NCBI GenBank assembly: GCA_016793165.1
Contig: JAEULA010000043.1
Coordinates: 1-64,000 of the forward strand
Direction: 5' to 3'
DNA from: Alphaproteobacteria bacterium
Lineage (GTDB): Bacteria > Pseudomonadota > Alphaproteobacteria > CACIAM-22H2
Length of the DNA stretch: 64,000 nucleotides
Below, piece by piece: positions 51,823 to 60,675 of the stretch. The notes beneath the pieces are model-generated. The model worked only from the letters and a program-made list of their open reading frames with translations, was not told the origin of the DNA and made no database searches. How positions within the stretch are numbered: position 1 is the stretch's first letter; each line of letters opens with the position of its first letter. The position numbers and the translations under genes were made by a program.

Positions 51823-52779
51823 GTGAACTCGACCATCCTGCGGCTGGTGGCGACGCGGCTGGCGGTGGCCGCGGGGACCCTGCTGCTCATCTCGGTCCTG
51901 GTGTTCACGATCACCGAGCTGCTGCCCGGCGACGTGGCCGAGGTCGTGCTCGGACAGAACGCGACGCCCGAGCTCGTCGCGGGCCTGCGCAGGGCGATGA
52001 ACCTCGATCGCCCGGCGCCGGCGCGCTACCTCGAATGGCTGCTCGGCCTGCTCAGCGGCAATCCCGGGCAGTCGCTGGTCAACCGCCTGCCGATCGCCGA
52101 TCTCGTGGCGAGCCGCCTGCCGCGTTCCCTGCAGCTCGCCGCCTTCGCCGCCGCCGTCTCCGTGCCGATCGCCCTGCTGCTGGGCATCACGGCGGCGATG
52201 TGGCGCGGCACGCTCTACGACCGCGTCGTCGGAATGTTCTCGGTCTCGATCGTGTCGGTGCCGGAGTTCCTCGTCGCGACTGCCGCGGTGCTGATCTTCG
52301 CGGTCAAGCTGCGCTGGCTGCCGGCGACGACGCGCGTCTCGGACTCGATGGGTTTCGTCGAGATGCTGCGTGCCTTCGCGTTGCCGGTGGCGACGCTCAG
52401 CTTCGTCGTCATGGCGCAGATGATCCGCATGACGCGCGCCGCCCTGCTCACCGTCCTCGGCTCGTCCTATGTGGAGATGGCGCTGCTCAAGGGGGCCGGC
52501 CCGGCGCGCATCGTGCTGCTGCACGCGCTGCCCAACGCGATCGGCCCGATCGCCAACGCGGTCGCCTTCAGCCTCTCCTACCTGCTCGGCGGCGCGATCA
52601 TCGTCGAGATCATCTTCAGCTACCCCGGACTGGCTCGCCTGATGGTCGACGCGGTGTCGACGCGCGACATCCCGCTGGTGCAGGCCTGCGCGATGATCTT
52701 CTGCGCGGCCTACCAGCTTCTCGTGCTGAGCGCCGACACGATCGCGATCCTCTCCAATCCGCGGCTGCGCGAGCGATGA
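51823..52779 (+). CDS. Dipeptide-type ABC transporter permease (DppB-like)
   Basis: Permease of 318 residues with six hydrophobic segments. It has the N-terminal helix with VFTITELLPGDVAEVVLGQNATPE, and the EAA motif SSYVEMALLKGAGPARIVLLHALPNAI for ATPase contact. GTG 51823 is taken as start. It overlaps the next permease gene by 4 bases (ATGA). It carries the compound bound by the upstream binding protein across the inner membrane. Confidence 0.93.
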   Translation: MNSTILRLVATRLAVAAGTLLLISVLVFTITELLPGDVAEVVLGQNATPELVAGLRRAMNLDRPAPARYLEWLLGLLSGNPGQSLVNRLPIADLVASRLPRSLQLAAFAAAVSVPIALLLGITAAMWRGTLYDRVVGMFSVSIVSVPEFLVATAAVLIFAVKLRWLPATTRVSDSMGFVEMLRAFALPVATLSFVVMAQMIRMTRAALLTVLGSSYVEMALLKGAGPARIVLLHALPNAIGPIANAVAFSLSYLLGGAIIVEIIFSYPGLARLMVDAVSTRDIPLVQACAMIFCAAYQLLVLSADTIAILSNPRLRER

Positions 52780-53648
52780 GCGGCGGCACGCAGACCACGA
52801 TCGACCCCGGCGCCGCGCCGCCGCGCGGCCGCCGCCGGCGCATCGCCGTGTCCGGGATCGTCGGCGGCCTGCTGGTCGTGTTCTGGGCCGCGATGGCGGT
52901 GATCGGCCCGTGGATCGCGCCCTACGACGTCGGCGAGATCGCCGGCATGGACATGTTCGGCGGGCTGTCGGGCGAGTTCCCACTCGGCACCGACTTCATG
53001 GGCCGCGACATGTTGAGCCGCATCCTGGTCGGCGCGCGCTACACCGTCGGCGTCGCGCTGGTGGCGACGTTGGCGGCGTCGGCGGCCGGCACGACGTTGG
53101 GCCTGTTCGCGGCCGCGCGCGGCGGCCTCGCCGACGCGGTGCTGAGCCGCCTGCTCGACGCGATGATCTCGATGCCGAGCAAGATGTTCGCGCTCGTGGT
53201 CGTCGCCACCTTCGGCTCGTCGATTCCCGTGCTGATCGCGATGCTCGCGATCATCTACACGCCGGGCTGCTACCGGCTGGCGCGCTCGATGGCGGTCAAC
53301 ATCAGCGCGATGGATTTCGTCTCGGTCGCCCGCGCCCGCGGCGAGAGCACGGCCTTCATCATGCGCGACGAGATCCTGCCGAACATGGTGCTGCCGGTGC
53401 TGACCGATTTCGGCCTGCGCTTCGTGTTCGTCGTGCTGCTGCTGAGCGGCCTCAGCTTCCTCGGCCTCGGCATCCAGCCGCCCAATGCCGACTGGGGCTC
53501 GCTGGTGCGCGAGAACATGGGCGGTCTCAGCTACGCGGCCCCCGCCGTGCTGATGCCCGCGCTCGCGATCGCGACCCTGACGGCCGGCATGAACATGCTG
53601 ATCGACAACCTGCCCGGCCGCCGCGCGGGCGGCGGCGAGGGGCATTGA
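52776..53648 (+). CDS. Dipeptide-type ABC transporter permease (DppC-like)
   Basis: Second permease, 290 residues, about six membrane segments. FPLGTDFMGRDMLSRILVGARYTV is the DppC/OppC signature, and the EAA loop is MDFVSVARARGESTAFIMRDEILPNM. Its ATG overlaps the DppB-like stop, and the ATPase gene starts one base after its stop, so all are one transcript. Confidence 0.94.
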   Translation: MSGGTQTTIDPGAAPPRGRRRRIAVSGIVGGLLVVFWAAMAVIGPWIAPYDVGEIAGMDMFGGLSGEFPLGTDFMGRDMLSRILVGARYTVGVALVATLAASAAGTTLGLFAAARGGLADAVLSRLLDAMISMPSKMFALVVVATFGSSIPVLIAMLAIIYTPGCYRLARSMAVNISAMDFVSVARARGESTAFIMRDEILPNMVLPVLTDFGLRFVFVVLLLSGLSFLGLGIQPPNADWGSLVRENMGGLSYAAPAVLMPALAIATLTAGMNMLIDNLPGRRAGGGEGH

Positions 53649-53649
53649 G

Positions 53650-55518
53650 ATGACGCGCGCGACGGAAACGGTCGTGGCCGTGTCCGGGCTGCGCGTCGAC
53701 GCGCGCGACGAGACCGGTCGCGAGCGCGCGATCGTCCGCGACATCGGCTTCGAGGTCGGGCGCGGCGAGGTCGTGGCGCTGATCGGCGAGTCCGGCTCGG
53801 GCAAGACGACGATCGCGCTGTCGATGATGGGCTATGCGCGGCCGGGATGCCGCATCGCGGAGGGCGAGATCCGCGTCGGCGGCACCGATGTGCGCGCGCT
53901 CGACCCCGGCGCGCTCGCGGCCTTCCGCGGCCGGCGCGTCACCTACATCCCGCAGAGCGCGGCCGCGGCCTTCAATCCGTCGCATCGCCTGATGCGCCAG
54001 GTCGTCGAGGGCGCCGCGATCCACGGCCTGATGTCCCGCGCGGAGGCGGCAGCCAAGGCGGTGGAACTGTTCCGTGCGCTCGCGCTGCCCGATCCGGAGA
54101 CGATCGGCGATCGCTATCCGCACCAGGTCTCCGGCGGCCAGCTCCAGCGCCTGATCGCCGCGATGGCGCTGCTGCCGTCGCCCGAGCTCGTGATCCTCGA
54201 CGAGCCGACGACGGCGCTCGACGTCACGACCCAGATCGAGGTGCTGCGTGCGTTCAAGAAGGTGGTGCGCGAGCAGCGTACGACGGCGCTCTACGTCTCG
54301 CACGACCTCGCGGTCGTGGCGCAGATGGCGGACCGCATCATCGTGCTGCGCGACGGGGCCATGCAGGAGGAGGGCGCGGCCGGGCGGCTTCTCACCGCGC
54401 CCAGCCATCCCTACACCCAGGAGCTGCTCCGCGCGGCGGATCCGGCCCTGCGCGAGAGCGAGGCGGCGGCGCCCGCCACCGGGGGGCCGGTGCTCGAGGT
54501 CCGCGACCTGACGGCGGGCTATGGCCGGATCGATGCGCAGGGCGAGCCGGCGATCCCGGTGTTGCGCGACATCAGCCTGCGCATCGAGCGCGGCTCGGTG
54601 CTGGGCGTCATCGGCGAGTCCGGCTCGGGCAAGAGCACGCTCGCGCGCGTCGTCGCCGGGTTGCTGCCCGCGGCGCGCGGTTCGGTCGAACTCGACGGCG
54701 CCAAGCTGCCGGCGCTCGCGGCGCAACGTACGCGCGACCAGCTGCGAAGGATCCAGATCGTCTTCCAGATGGCCGATGTCGCGCTCAATCCCGCGCGCAC
54801 CGTGTCGCGGATCCTCGGCCGGCCGCTCGCGTTCTATCACGGCCTCGGCGGTGCAGAGCAGACCCGGCGGATCGCGGAGCTGCTCGACATGGTCCGGCTG
54901 CCGGCCGCCCTCGCCGGACGCCACCCCGACGAGCTTTCCGGCGGTCAGAAGCAGCGCGTCAATCTCGCGCGCGCCCTGGCTGCAAAGCCCGACCTGATCC
55001 TGTGCGACGAGGTGACGTCGGCGCTCGACACGGTGGTCGGCACCGCCATCCTCGAGCTGCTCGACGAACTGCGCCGCGAGCTCGGCGTCGCCTACATGTT
55101 CATCAGCCACGACCTGTCGACGGTGAAGGCCATCTGCGACCAGGTGATGATCCTCTACGCCGGCGAGGTCGCCGAGCTGGGCGGTCGCCAGGCGCTGCCG
55201 CAGTCGCCGCTGCATCCCTACACCGATCTGCTGATCTCCTCCGTTCCCGAGTTGCGCACCGGCTGGCTCGACGAGCGCGCCGATCGCCGCATCGGGGAGG
55301 CGGCCTCCCGTCCGACCGCCGGCCGCAGCGGCTGCGCCTTCGCCGCGCGTTGCCCGGTCGTCATCCCCGATCGCTGCGCGACGACGTCCCCGCCATGGCG
55401 GTCGCTTGCCAAGGGCGCCTCGATCCGCTGCCATCGCAGCGAGGCCGAGCTTCTCGCGCAGCAATCCGTCCGACCTTCGGGTGCCGCCGCGGCGCCCCTC
55501 GCTTCAACCCCGCGCTGA
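53650..55518 (+). CDS. Fused dipeptide-type ABC transporter ATPase (DppD-DppF in one chain)
   Basis: A 622-residue protein with two complete ATPase domains. The first (to about 270) has Walker [10 protein letters not shown], signature [14 protein letters not shown] and Walker [13 protein letters not shown]; the second (about 285-600) has [24 protein letters not shown] and [12 protein letters not shown]. The C-terminal cysteine-rich oligopeptide/dipeptide extension ([18 protein letters not shown]) is present only after the second domain. A single gene for both ATPases is common in this transporter group. It energises the permease pair encoded upstream. The flavoenzyme gene follows after 18 bases. 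Confidence 0.94.
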   Translation: MTRATETVVAVSGLRVDARDETGRERAIVRDIGFEVGRGEVVALIGESGSGKTTIALSMMGYARPGCRIAEGEIRVGGTDVRALDPGALAAFRGRRVTYIPQSAAAAFNPSHRLMRQVVEGAAIHGLMSRAEAAAKAVELFRALALPDPETIGDRYPHQVSGGQLQRLIAAMALLPSPELVILDEPTTALDVTTQIEVLRAFKKVVREQRTTALYVSHDLAVVAQMADRIIVLRDGAMQEEGAAGRLLTAPSHPYTQELLRAADPALRESEAAAPATGGPVLEVRDLTAGYGRIDAQGEPAIPVLRDISLRIERGSVLGVIGESGSGKSTLARVVAGLLPAARGSVELDGAKLPALAAQRTRDQLRRIQIVFQMADVALNPARTVSRILGRPLAFYHGLGGAEQTRRIAELLDMVRLPAALAGRHPDELSGGQKQRVNLARALAAKPDLILCDEVTSALDTVVGTAILELLDELRRELGVAYMFISHDLSTVKAICDQVMILYAGEVAELGGRQALPQSPLHPYTDLLISSVPELRTGWLDERADRRIGEAASRPTAGRSGCAFAARCPVVIPDRCATTSPPWRSLAKGASIRCHRSEAELLAQQSVRPSGAAAAPLASTPR

Positions 55519-55536
55519 CCTCAGAGAGACATCGAC

Positions 55537-57597
55537 ATGAGCCCCGCCGACACCGCGACCGTCGCCGCCCCGACCCGCAAGGCCGATCCGTTGCTGCAGC
55601 CGTTCAGGCTCAAGCGCCTGACGCTGCGCAACCGCATCATGAGCACGAGCCACGCCTCGACTCTCGACGACGGCGGCATGCCGATGGAGCGTTACCAGCG
55701 CTACCACGAGGAGAAGGCCAAGGGCGGCATCGCGCTGACGATGTTCGGCGGCTCGACGATGGTGGCACCGGACTCGAGCTGGGGCGGCGGCCAGGTCAAT
55801 GCTTCGACCGACGCGGTCATCCCGCATTTCCAGGCCTTCTCGGAGCGTATCCATCGCCAGGGCGCGGCGATCATGTGCCAGATCTCGCATCTCGGCCGGC
55901 GCGCGGACTCCCAGTCGACGAACTGGATGCCGACCGTCGGGCCGTCGCGCATCCGCGAGACGCGCCACCGCAATTTCCCGCGCGAGATGGACGAGCACGA
56001 CATCAAGCGCGTGATCGCCGACTACGCCGCCGCCGCGGTGCGCTGCAAGGAAGGCGGGCTCGACGGCTGCGAGACCGTGACCGGTGGCCATCTCATCGGC
56101 CAGTTCTTCTCGCCGCGCACGAACCTGCGCACCGACCGCTTCGGCGGCTCGACCGAGAACCGCGCACGCTTCGGCCTGATGGTGCACGAGGCGATCCGCA
56201 AGGCGGTCGGCGACGACTGGATCGTCGGCATCCGCTTCGTCGTCGACGAGGGCACCGACGACGGCATCGACTTTGCGGAATGCGTGCGCATCGCCAGGCT
56301 GTTCGAACGCGAGGGCCATATCGACTTCTTCAACTGCATCTTCGGCCGGATGGACACCGACCTGGCGCTCGCCGAGCACAACATGCCGGGCATGTCGCAG
56401 CCGCTGGCGCCGTTCCTCAAGTCGGTCGGCGCGTTCAAGCGCGAAGTGAAGTTGCCGATCTTCCACGCCGCGCGCATTCCCGATATCGCGACCGCGCGCC
56501 ACGCGATCGCCGAGGGCCTGCTCGACATGGTCGCGATGACGCGCGCGCACATGGCGGACCCGCAGATCGTCAACAAGCTCCTGCGTGGCGAGGAGGAGCG
56601 CATCCGCCCCTGCGTCGGCGCCTCGCACTGCATGTACAAGAAGGTCGCCTGCATCCACAACCCGGCGACCGGGCGCGAGGCGATCCTGCCGCAGATCGTC
56701 GAGCGCTCGCCGAATCCCGGCCGCAAGGTCGTCGTGGTTGGCGGCGGCCCTGGCGGGCTCGAGGCGGCGCGCGTATGCGCCGAGCGCGGCCACAAGGTCG
56801 TGCTGTTCGAGGCCGGCGCGAAGCTTGGCGGCCAGCTGCTGCTCGCGGTCAAGGCGACCTGGCGCAAGGACCTCATCGCCATCGTCGACTGGCGCGAGGC
56901 CGAGCTCGCGCGCCTCGGCGTCGAGGTGCGGCTCAACACCTATGCCGAGCCCGAGGACGTGATGAAGGAGAAGCCCGACGCGGTGATCGTCGCGACGGGC
57001 GGCGTGCCCGACGTCGATTGGGTCGAGGGCGCCGAGCATTGCACGAGCGTGTGGGAGGCGCTGTCCGACGCGACGCGCGTGAAGGACGACGTGATCGTCT
57101 ATGACGGCACCGGCCGGCACCAGGCGGTGAGCTGCGCCCTGCACCTGGCCGAGCACGGCCGCGACGTGCAGTTCGTGACGCTCGACGACAACATGGCGCT
57201 GGAGATGGAGTACTCGGCGCGCGTGGTCTATCGCCAGCGCCTGGCCAAGCACGGCGCGCGCGTCACGGTCGATCACGCGCTCACCAAGGTCCGGCGCGAG
57301 GGCAACCGCCTCGTCGCCACCTTCAAGCACGAGCTGATCGGCACGACGCTGGAGCTGAGCGCCGCCCAGGTCATCGTCGAGCGCGGCACGATCCCGGTCG
57401 ACGACGTGTTCGTCGGCCTGCGCGCCGCGTCGGCCAACAACGGCATCACCGACAACGAGACGCTGCTCGCCGCCAAGCCGCAGCTCGCGTCGCGCAAGCC
57501 CGGCGAGTTCGAGCTCCACCGCATCGGCGACGCCGTCACCAGCCGCGGCGTCCACAGCGCGATCTACGACGCGCTGCGCCTGTGCATGGTGATGTGA
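55537..57597 (+). CDS. OYE-family NADH:flavin oxidoreductase (N-methylproline demethylase-like)
   Basis: A 686-residue flavoenzyme with an N-terminal old-yellow-enzyme barrel (1-350; LTLRNRIMSTSHAS, GGHLIGQFFSPRTNLRTDRFGGS), an iron-sulfur segment (359-372) and C-terminal FAD/NAD domains (VVVVGGGPGGLEAARVCAERG near 397-417). It belongs with dienoyl-CoA reductase, trimethylamine dehydrogenase and the N-methylproline/stachydrine demethylase group. The Fe-S loop is odd: CVGASHCMYKKVACIHNP keeps Cys359, Cys365 and Cys372, but the loop before the last cysteine is about five residues shorter than I expect for the group, and the classical second Cys is Ala. The upstream transporter and the HcnABC-like dehydrogenase suggest demethylation of an imported N-methyl amino acid. 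Confidence 0.88.
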   Translation: MSPADTATVAAPTRKADPLLQPFRLKRLTLRNRIMSTSHASTLDDGGMPMERYQRYHEEKAKGGIALTMFGGSTMVAPDSSWGGGQVNASTDAVIPHFQAFSERIHRQGAAIMCQISHLGRRADSQSTNWMPTVGPSRIRETRHRNFPREMDEHDIKRVIADYAAAAVRCKEGGLDGCETVTGGHLIGQFFSPRTNLRTDRFGGSTENRARFGLMVHEAIRKAVGDDWIVGIRFVVDEGTDDGIDFAECVRIARLFEREGHIDFFNCIFGRMDTDLALAEHNMPGMSQPLAPFLKSVGAFKREVKLPIFHAARIPDIATARHAIAEGLLDMVAMTRAHMADPQIVNKLLRGEEERIRPCVGASHCMYKKVACIHNPATGREAILPQIVERSPNPGRKVVVVGGGPGGLEAARVCAERGHKVVLFEAGAKLGGQLLLAVKATWRKDLIAIVDWREAELARLGVEVRLNTYAEPEDVMKEKPDAVIVATGGVPDVDWVEGAEHCTSVWEALSDATRVKDDVIVYDGTGRHQAVSCALHLAEHGRDVQFVTLDDNMALEMEYSARVVYRQRLAKHGARVTVDHALTKVRREGNRLVATFKHELIGTTLELSAAQVIVERGTIPVDDVFVGLRAASANNGITDNETLLAAKPQLASRKPGEFELHRIGDAVTSRGVHSAIYDALRLCMVM

Positions 57598-57644
57598 GGG
57601 ATGGCTCGGGATGAATGCTTGAGGGAGTTTTCTCGCCCGTCGGC

Positions 57645-58229
57645 CTAACCGACCTTGATCTTGGCGGGATTGGGCCACAGGCGGAACGTGCCCTTCTGCC
57701 AGAGGAGCCAAGCGCTTTGGAACCTCGTGCCGAACAGGTCTTGCAGTCCTGCCGCGTAGAGCGACGTGGGTTCGCCGCCCGAGAAGTTCACATAAACGAG
57801 AAGGTGCGGCTTCGGGCTGTATAGCTTCGCCGCCTTTTGCTCCACGACGCGCCGGATCTCCTTGAGTGCCGTGTTGGCCTCCTCGTCGGGATCATAGTGC
57901 TCACACTGGCATGGGAGTGACTTCGCCGCGCGGTACTCGTCGCACCTTCTGCGGTTTTCCCTGTCCGCCTCGACGATCTCGAACGGGTATACGTCGTCGC
58001 CGCACTTGAGTTCGGCGTCGGGGAAGCGCTCATCCTCAGGCACGGGGCGCACCTGCCAGTCTCGGTTCCACGGCCGCCTCGTCGCGAACTCAGCTGCTAC
58101 GATGGCCTCTCGTACCTTCTTGTAGGCTGGCTCACAGAGAAACTCGTCGGCGAACGTGGCAACCCTGATGGCGTGCGCGAAGTCGAGCAGTTTCCGGGAT
58201 TCCCACCAGCAATTTTCTATTTGCACCAT
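57645..58229 (-). CDS. Hypothetical protein, orphan of lower GC
   Basis: I do not recognise this 194-residue protein. The ATG at 58229 (MVQIENCWWESRKLLDFAHA) is preferred over the GTG/ATG frame start 14 codons upstream. It is rich in Trp, Cys and charged residues, with no signal peptide or membrane helix. The C-terminal half (KPHLLVYVNFSGGEPTSLYAAGLQDLF, then SAWLLWQKGTFRLWP) looks like a strand-rich nuclease or NTPase-accessory fold, but this is a weak impression. Codon use and GC are visibly lower than in the surrounding genes. With the broken ATPase next to it, this suggests a laterally acquired segment. Confidence 0.6.
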   Translation of the reverse strand: MVQIENCWWESRKLLDFAHAIRVATFADEFLCEPAYKKVREAIVAAEFATRRPWNRDWQVRPVPEDERFPDAELKCGDDVYPFEIVEADRENRRRCDEYRAAKSLPCQCEHYDPDEEANTALKEIRRVVEQKAAKLYSPKPHLLVYVNFSGGEPTSLYAAGLQDLFGTRFQSAWLLWQKGTFRLWPNPAKIKVG

Positions 58230-58294
58230 GCTCCACGAATAGCACGGGCGTGCGGAAACCGGGGTCAGCATGCGGTTCGGCCCTGGTTCATAGT

Positions 58295-59488
58295 TCAGCG
58301 CGCAGGCCTCGCCATAAGCTCGCGCACGGCAATGATGGCCGACGGCAACGAGTGCGCGACGATCCCGTCGCGGATGGGATAGCTGTCGCGGCCCGAGTAG
58401 ACGAGCAGGCGGTGGTCGATCTTCAGGTCGTCGCAGGCGACCCGGAATCCCGGTTCGATCTTGGGCGCGGTGGAACGCTTCACTTCGATCGCGATCGCGG
58501 GCCTGCCGGCGCGCTCGAGGACGAGATCGATCTCGGCGCCGTCGGCGGTACGATAGAAGATCGGTATCGCGTTCGGGCCGGCGGCGTGGATGAGCGTTTC
58601 GATGACGAATCCTTCCCAGCTCGGCCCGACGGCGGGATGGCCGAGGAGTTGCTCGCGCGATCCGATCTCGAGCAGGGCATGCACGAGCCCGCTGTCACGC
58701 ACTTAGATCTTCGGCGCGCGCATCAGCCGCTTGTTGAGATTGCCGCTCCAAGGTTGCAGGCGACGGACCAGCAGCAGGTCGACGAGGAGATCGATAAAGC
58801 GTGTGATCATCGGCGCCGAAACGCCAAGCCCTTGCGCAAGGTGGGCGGCATTGATCATCGCGCCTTGTGCGTTCGCCAGCATCGTCCAGAGGCGCCCGAT
58901 CATCGCGGCCGGCAGGCGCGGCGCGAACATCGGCACGTCGCGCTCCAGGTAGCTGCGCACGAAGTCTTGCCGCCAGGCGAGGCTCAGCGCATCGGTGGCG
59001 GCCGTCAGGCTTTCCGGAAACCCGCCGCGCAGCCAAAGCCGGTCGATGCTGATCCTCGCCGACGTCGCCTCGCTGACGGTGATCGGCAGCATCTCCAGAT
59101 GGGCGACGCGCCCGGCGAGCGACTCGGATGCGCGCTGGACCAGGTCGAGCGAGGCGGACCCGAGCAGCAGGAGCTGGCCGACCTTCTCGCCAGCCGCCCG
59201 GCGCTCGTCGATCACACCGCGCAGCTCGGCGAACAGGGCCGGCGCGCGGTGGACTTCGTCGATGATCGTCAGGCGACCGGTCTGCGCGCGCAGGAAGTCG
59301 TCGGCATCGTCAAGCTATCGGATGTCCGCCGGGCGCTCGAGATCGAGATAGATTGCGCCCTTGATTTCCCGCGCGAGGCGACGCGCCAATGTCGTCTTGC
59401 CGACTTGGCGGGCCCCAAGCAGCGCGACGGCGGGCGCCCGCGCGAGGGCGTCTCTGACGGCTGATTGGATCTCGGGGCGTTGGATCAT
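58295..59488 (-). pseudogene. AAA ATPase (DUF4143 family) interrupted by two in-frame stops
   Basis: One reading frame of about 397 codons from the ATG at 59488 to 58295 holds a full AAA/DUF4143 protein: Walker A GARQVGKTT near residue 26, Walker B LTIIDEVHR, then the DUF4143 part (LWLRGGFPESL, RSYLERDVP, ALLEIGS) and a nuclease-like end (GAEIDLVLERAGRPAIAIEVKRS). It is cut by TAG at 59315-59317 (expected Lys or similar in ADIR-x-LDDADDF) and TAA at 58703-58705 (expected Tyr in APKI-x-VRDSGL). There is no frameshift, so each stop needs only one base change. Family members are common, often mobile, and of uncertain role. Loss is probably recent. Confidence 0.82.
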
Positions 59489-59590
59489 GACCCCGCAGAT
59501 CGTAAATCAGACTTTCGATTTGCGGGGGTAGAAAATGTCGGCTCGGTCGCGGCAGGGCATGGACGCCGGGCGCGACCGCGCAATGAAAAC

Positions 59591-59616
59591 GGGGTCGGAG
59601 CGAAAGCTCCGACCCC
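59591..59616 (-). terminator. Intrinsic terminator of the fumarylacetoacetate-hydrolase-family gene
   Basis: An 11-bp perfect stem (GGGGTCGGAGC / GCTCCGACCCC) with a GAAA loop; on the minus strand it is followed by GTTTTC. It lies 23 bases after the stop at 59639 of the minus-strand gene, and works as its terminator. Confidence 0.75.
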
Positions 59617-59638
59617 GCTTGCTCGAACCGGACGGCCG

Positions 59639-60490
59639 TCAGCCTTCCTTCACGGTATTGCGCAGCACGCCGACGCCGGTGATGTCGATCTCCGTCACGT
59701 CGCCGGGCTTGAGGAACTCCGGCGGGGTGCGCGCGGCGCCGACGCCGCCCGGCGTGCCGGTGACGATGACGTCGCCGCCCTCGAGCGTGGTGAAGGTCGA
59801 GATGTAGGCGATCAGCGCGGGGATGTCGAAGATCAGCAGGTCGATGCCGGCGTGCTGCTTGACCACGCCGTTCACGCGCGTCGTCAGCGTCTGCTTGGTG
59901 ATGTCCTTGACCTCGTCGGCAGTCACCATCCAGGGGCCGAAGCCGCCGGTGCCGACGAAGTTCTTGCCGGGGGTGAACTGGCCGGTATGGCGCTGGAAGT
60001 CGCGCACCGAGCCGTCGTGGTAGCAGCTGTAGCCGGCGACGTAGCTCATCGCCTTGGCGGCGGGGATGCGCCGGCCCTTGCGGCCGATGATGACGGCGAG
60101 CTCGCCCTCCCAGTCGAGCTTCTCGCTCTCCTTGGGCTTGATCAGCGGCTGGCCGTGGCCGACCTGGCTCGCCTGCATGCGCAGGAACAGCGTCGGATGC
60201 GGCGTCTCCTTGTTGCCGGTCTCGGCCTGGTGATCCTTGTAGTTGAGTCCGACGCAGATGATCTTCTTGGCGTCGGGGATCACCGGCAGGAACGTGATCT
60301 TCTTCAGCGCGACATCGGCCTTCTTGGCCTTGGCGGCGGTCGCCTTGAGCTCGCCGAGCGCGCCCGCCTTCAGGGCGGCGCGCAGGGTCGGGTACTTCCT
60401 GCCCAGGCGCTTGCCGAGATCGACGATTCCGTCGCCGACGACGGCGCCGTAGCTGACGGCCTTTCCGGCCTTGTAGGTCACGAATTTCAT
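59639..60490 (-). CDS. Fumarylacetoacetate hydrolase family protein
   Basis: FAH-fold protein of 283 residues. An N-terminal small domain (1-70) precedes the catalytic part with KIICVGLNYKDHQAE, LDWEGELAVIIGRKGRRIP (metal-binding Glu residues), the Asp in SCYHDGSVRDFQ and VIVTGTPGGVGAARTPPEFLKPGD. The family covers fumarylacetoacetate hydrolases, acylpyruvases, hydratases and oxaloacetate decarboxylases. It may take part in aromatic or ketoacid breakdown. GGGGGGAA lies upstream of the ATG. It is divergent from the aminotransferase gene across about 185 bases. Confidence 0.92.
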   Translation of the reverse strand: MKFVTYKAGKAVSYGAVVGDGIVDLGKRLGRKYPTLRAALKAGALGELKATAAKAKKADVALKKITFLPVIPDAKKIICVGLNYKDHQAETGNKETPHPTLFLRMQASQVGHGQPLIKPKESEKLDWEGELAVIIGRKGRRIPAAKAMSYVAGYSCYHDGSVRDFQRHTGQFTPGKNFVGTGGFGPWMVTADEVKDITKQTLTTRVNGVVKQHAGIDLLIFDIPALIAYISTFTTLEGGDVIVTGTPGGVGAARTPPEFLKPGDVTEIDITGVGVLRNTVKEG

Positions 60491-60675
60491 CGGTTGCGGT
60501 TCCCCCCTTGGGTGGCGCCGTTCGCGGCGTATCCGCGCGGCGAAGGGCTGCTGGCATAGCCCGCGTCGTGCCCACTGGCAAAGGGTTTCCCGCTCGGCCG
60601 CGGCGTCGCCGGCGCCGGCCTGGACGAGCGCCGGCGACGTGATAGCGTCGGCCCTCTGTTGCGAGGAGGGGGTCC

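Noticed and set aside
58257..59599. Similar GGGGTC-containing sequences on both sides of the broken ATPase, considered as target-site duplication
   Set aside because: Only seven bases agree and the right copy is part of the terminator stem, so the match is probably chance.
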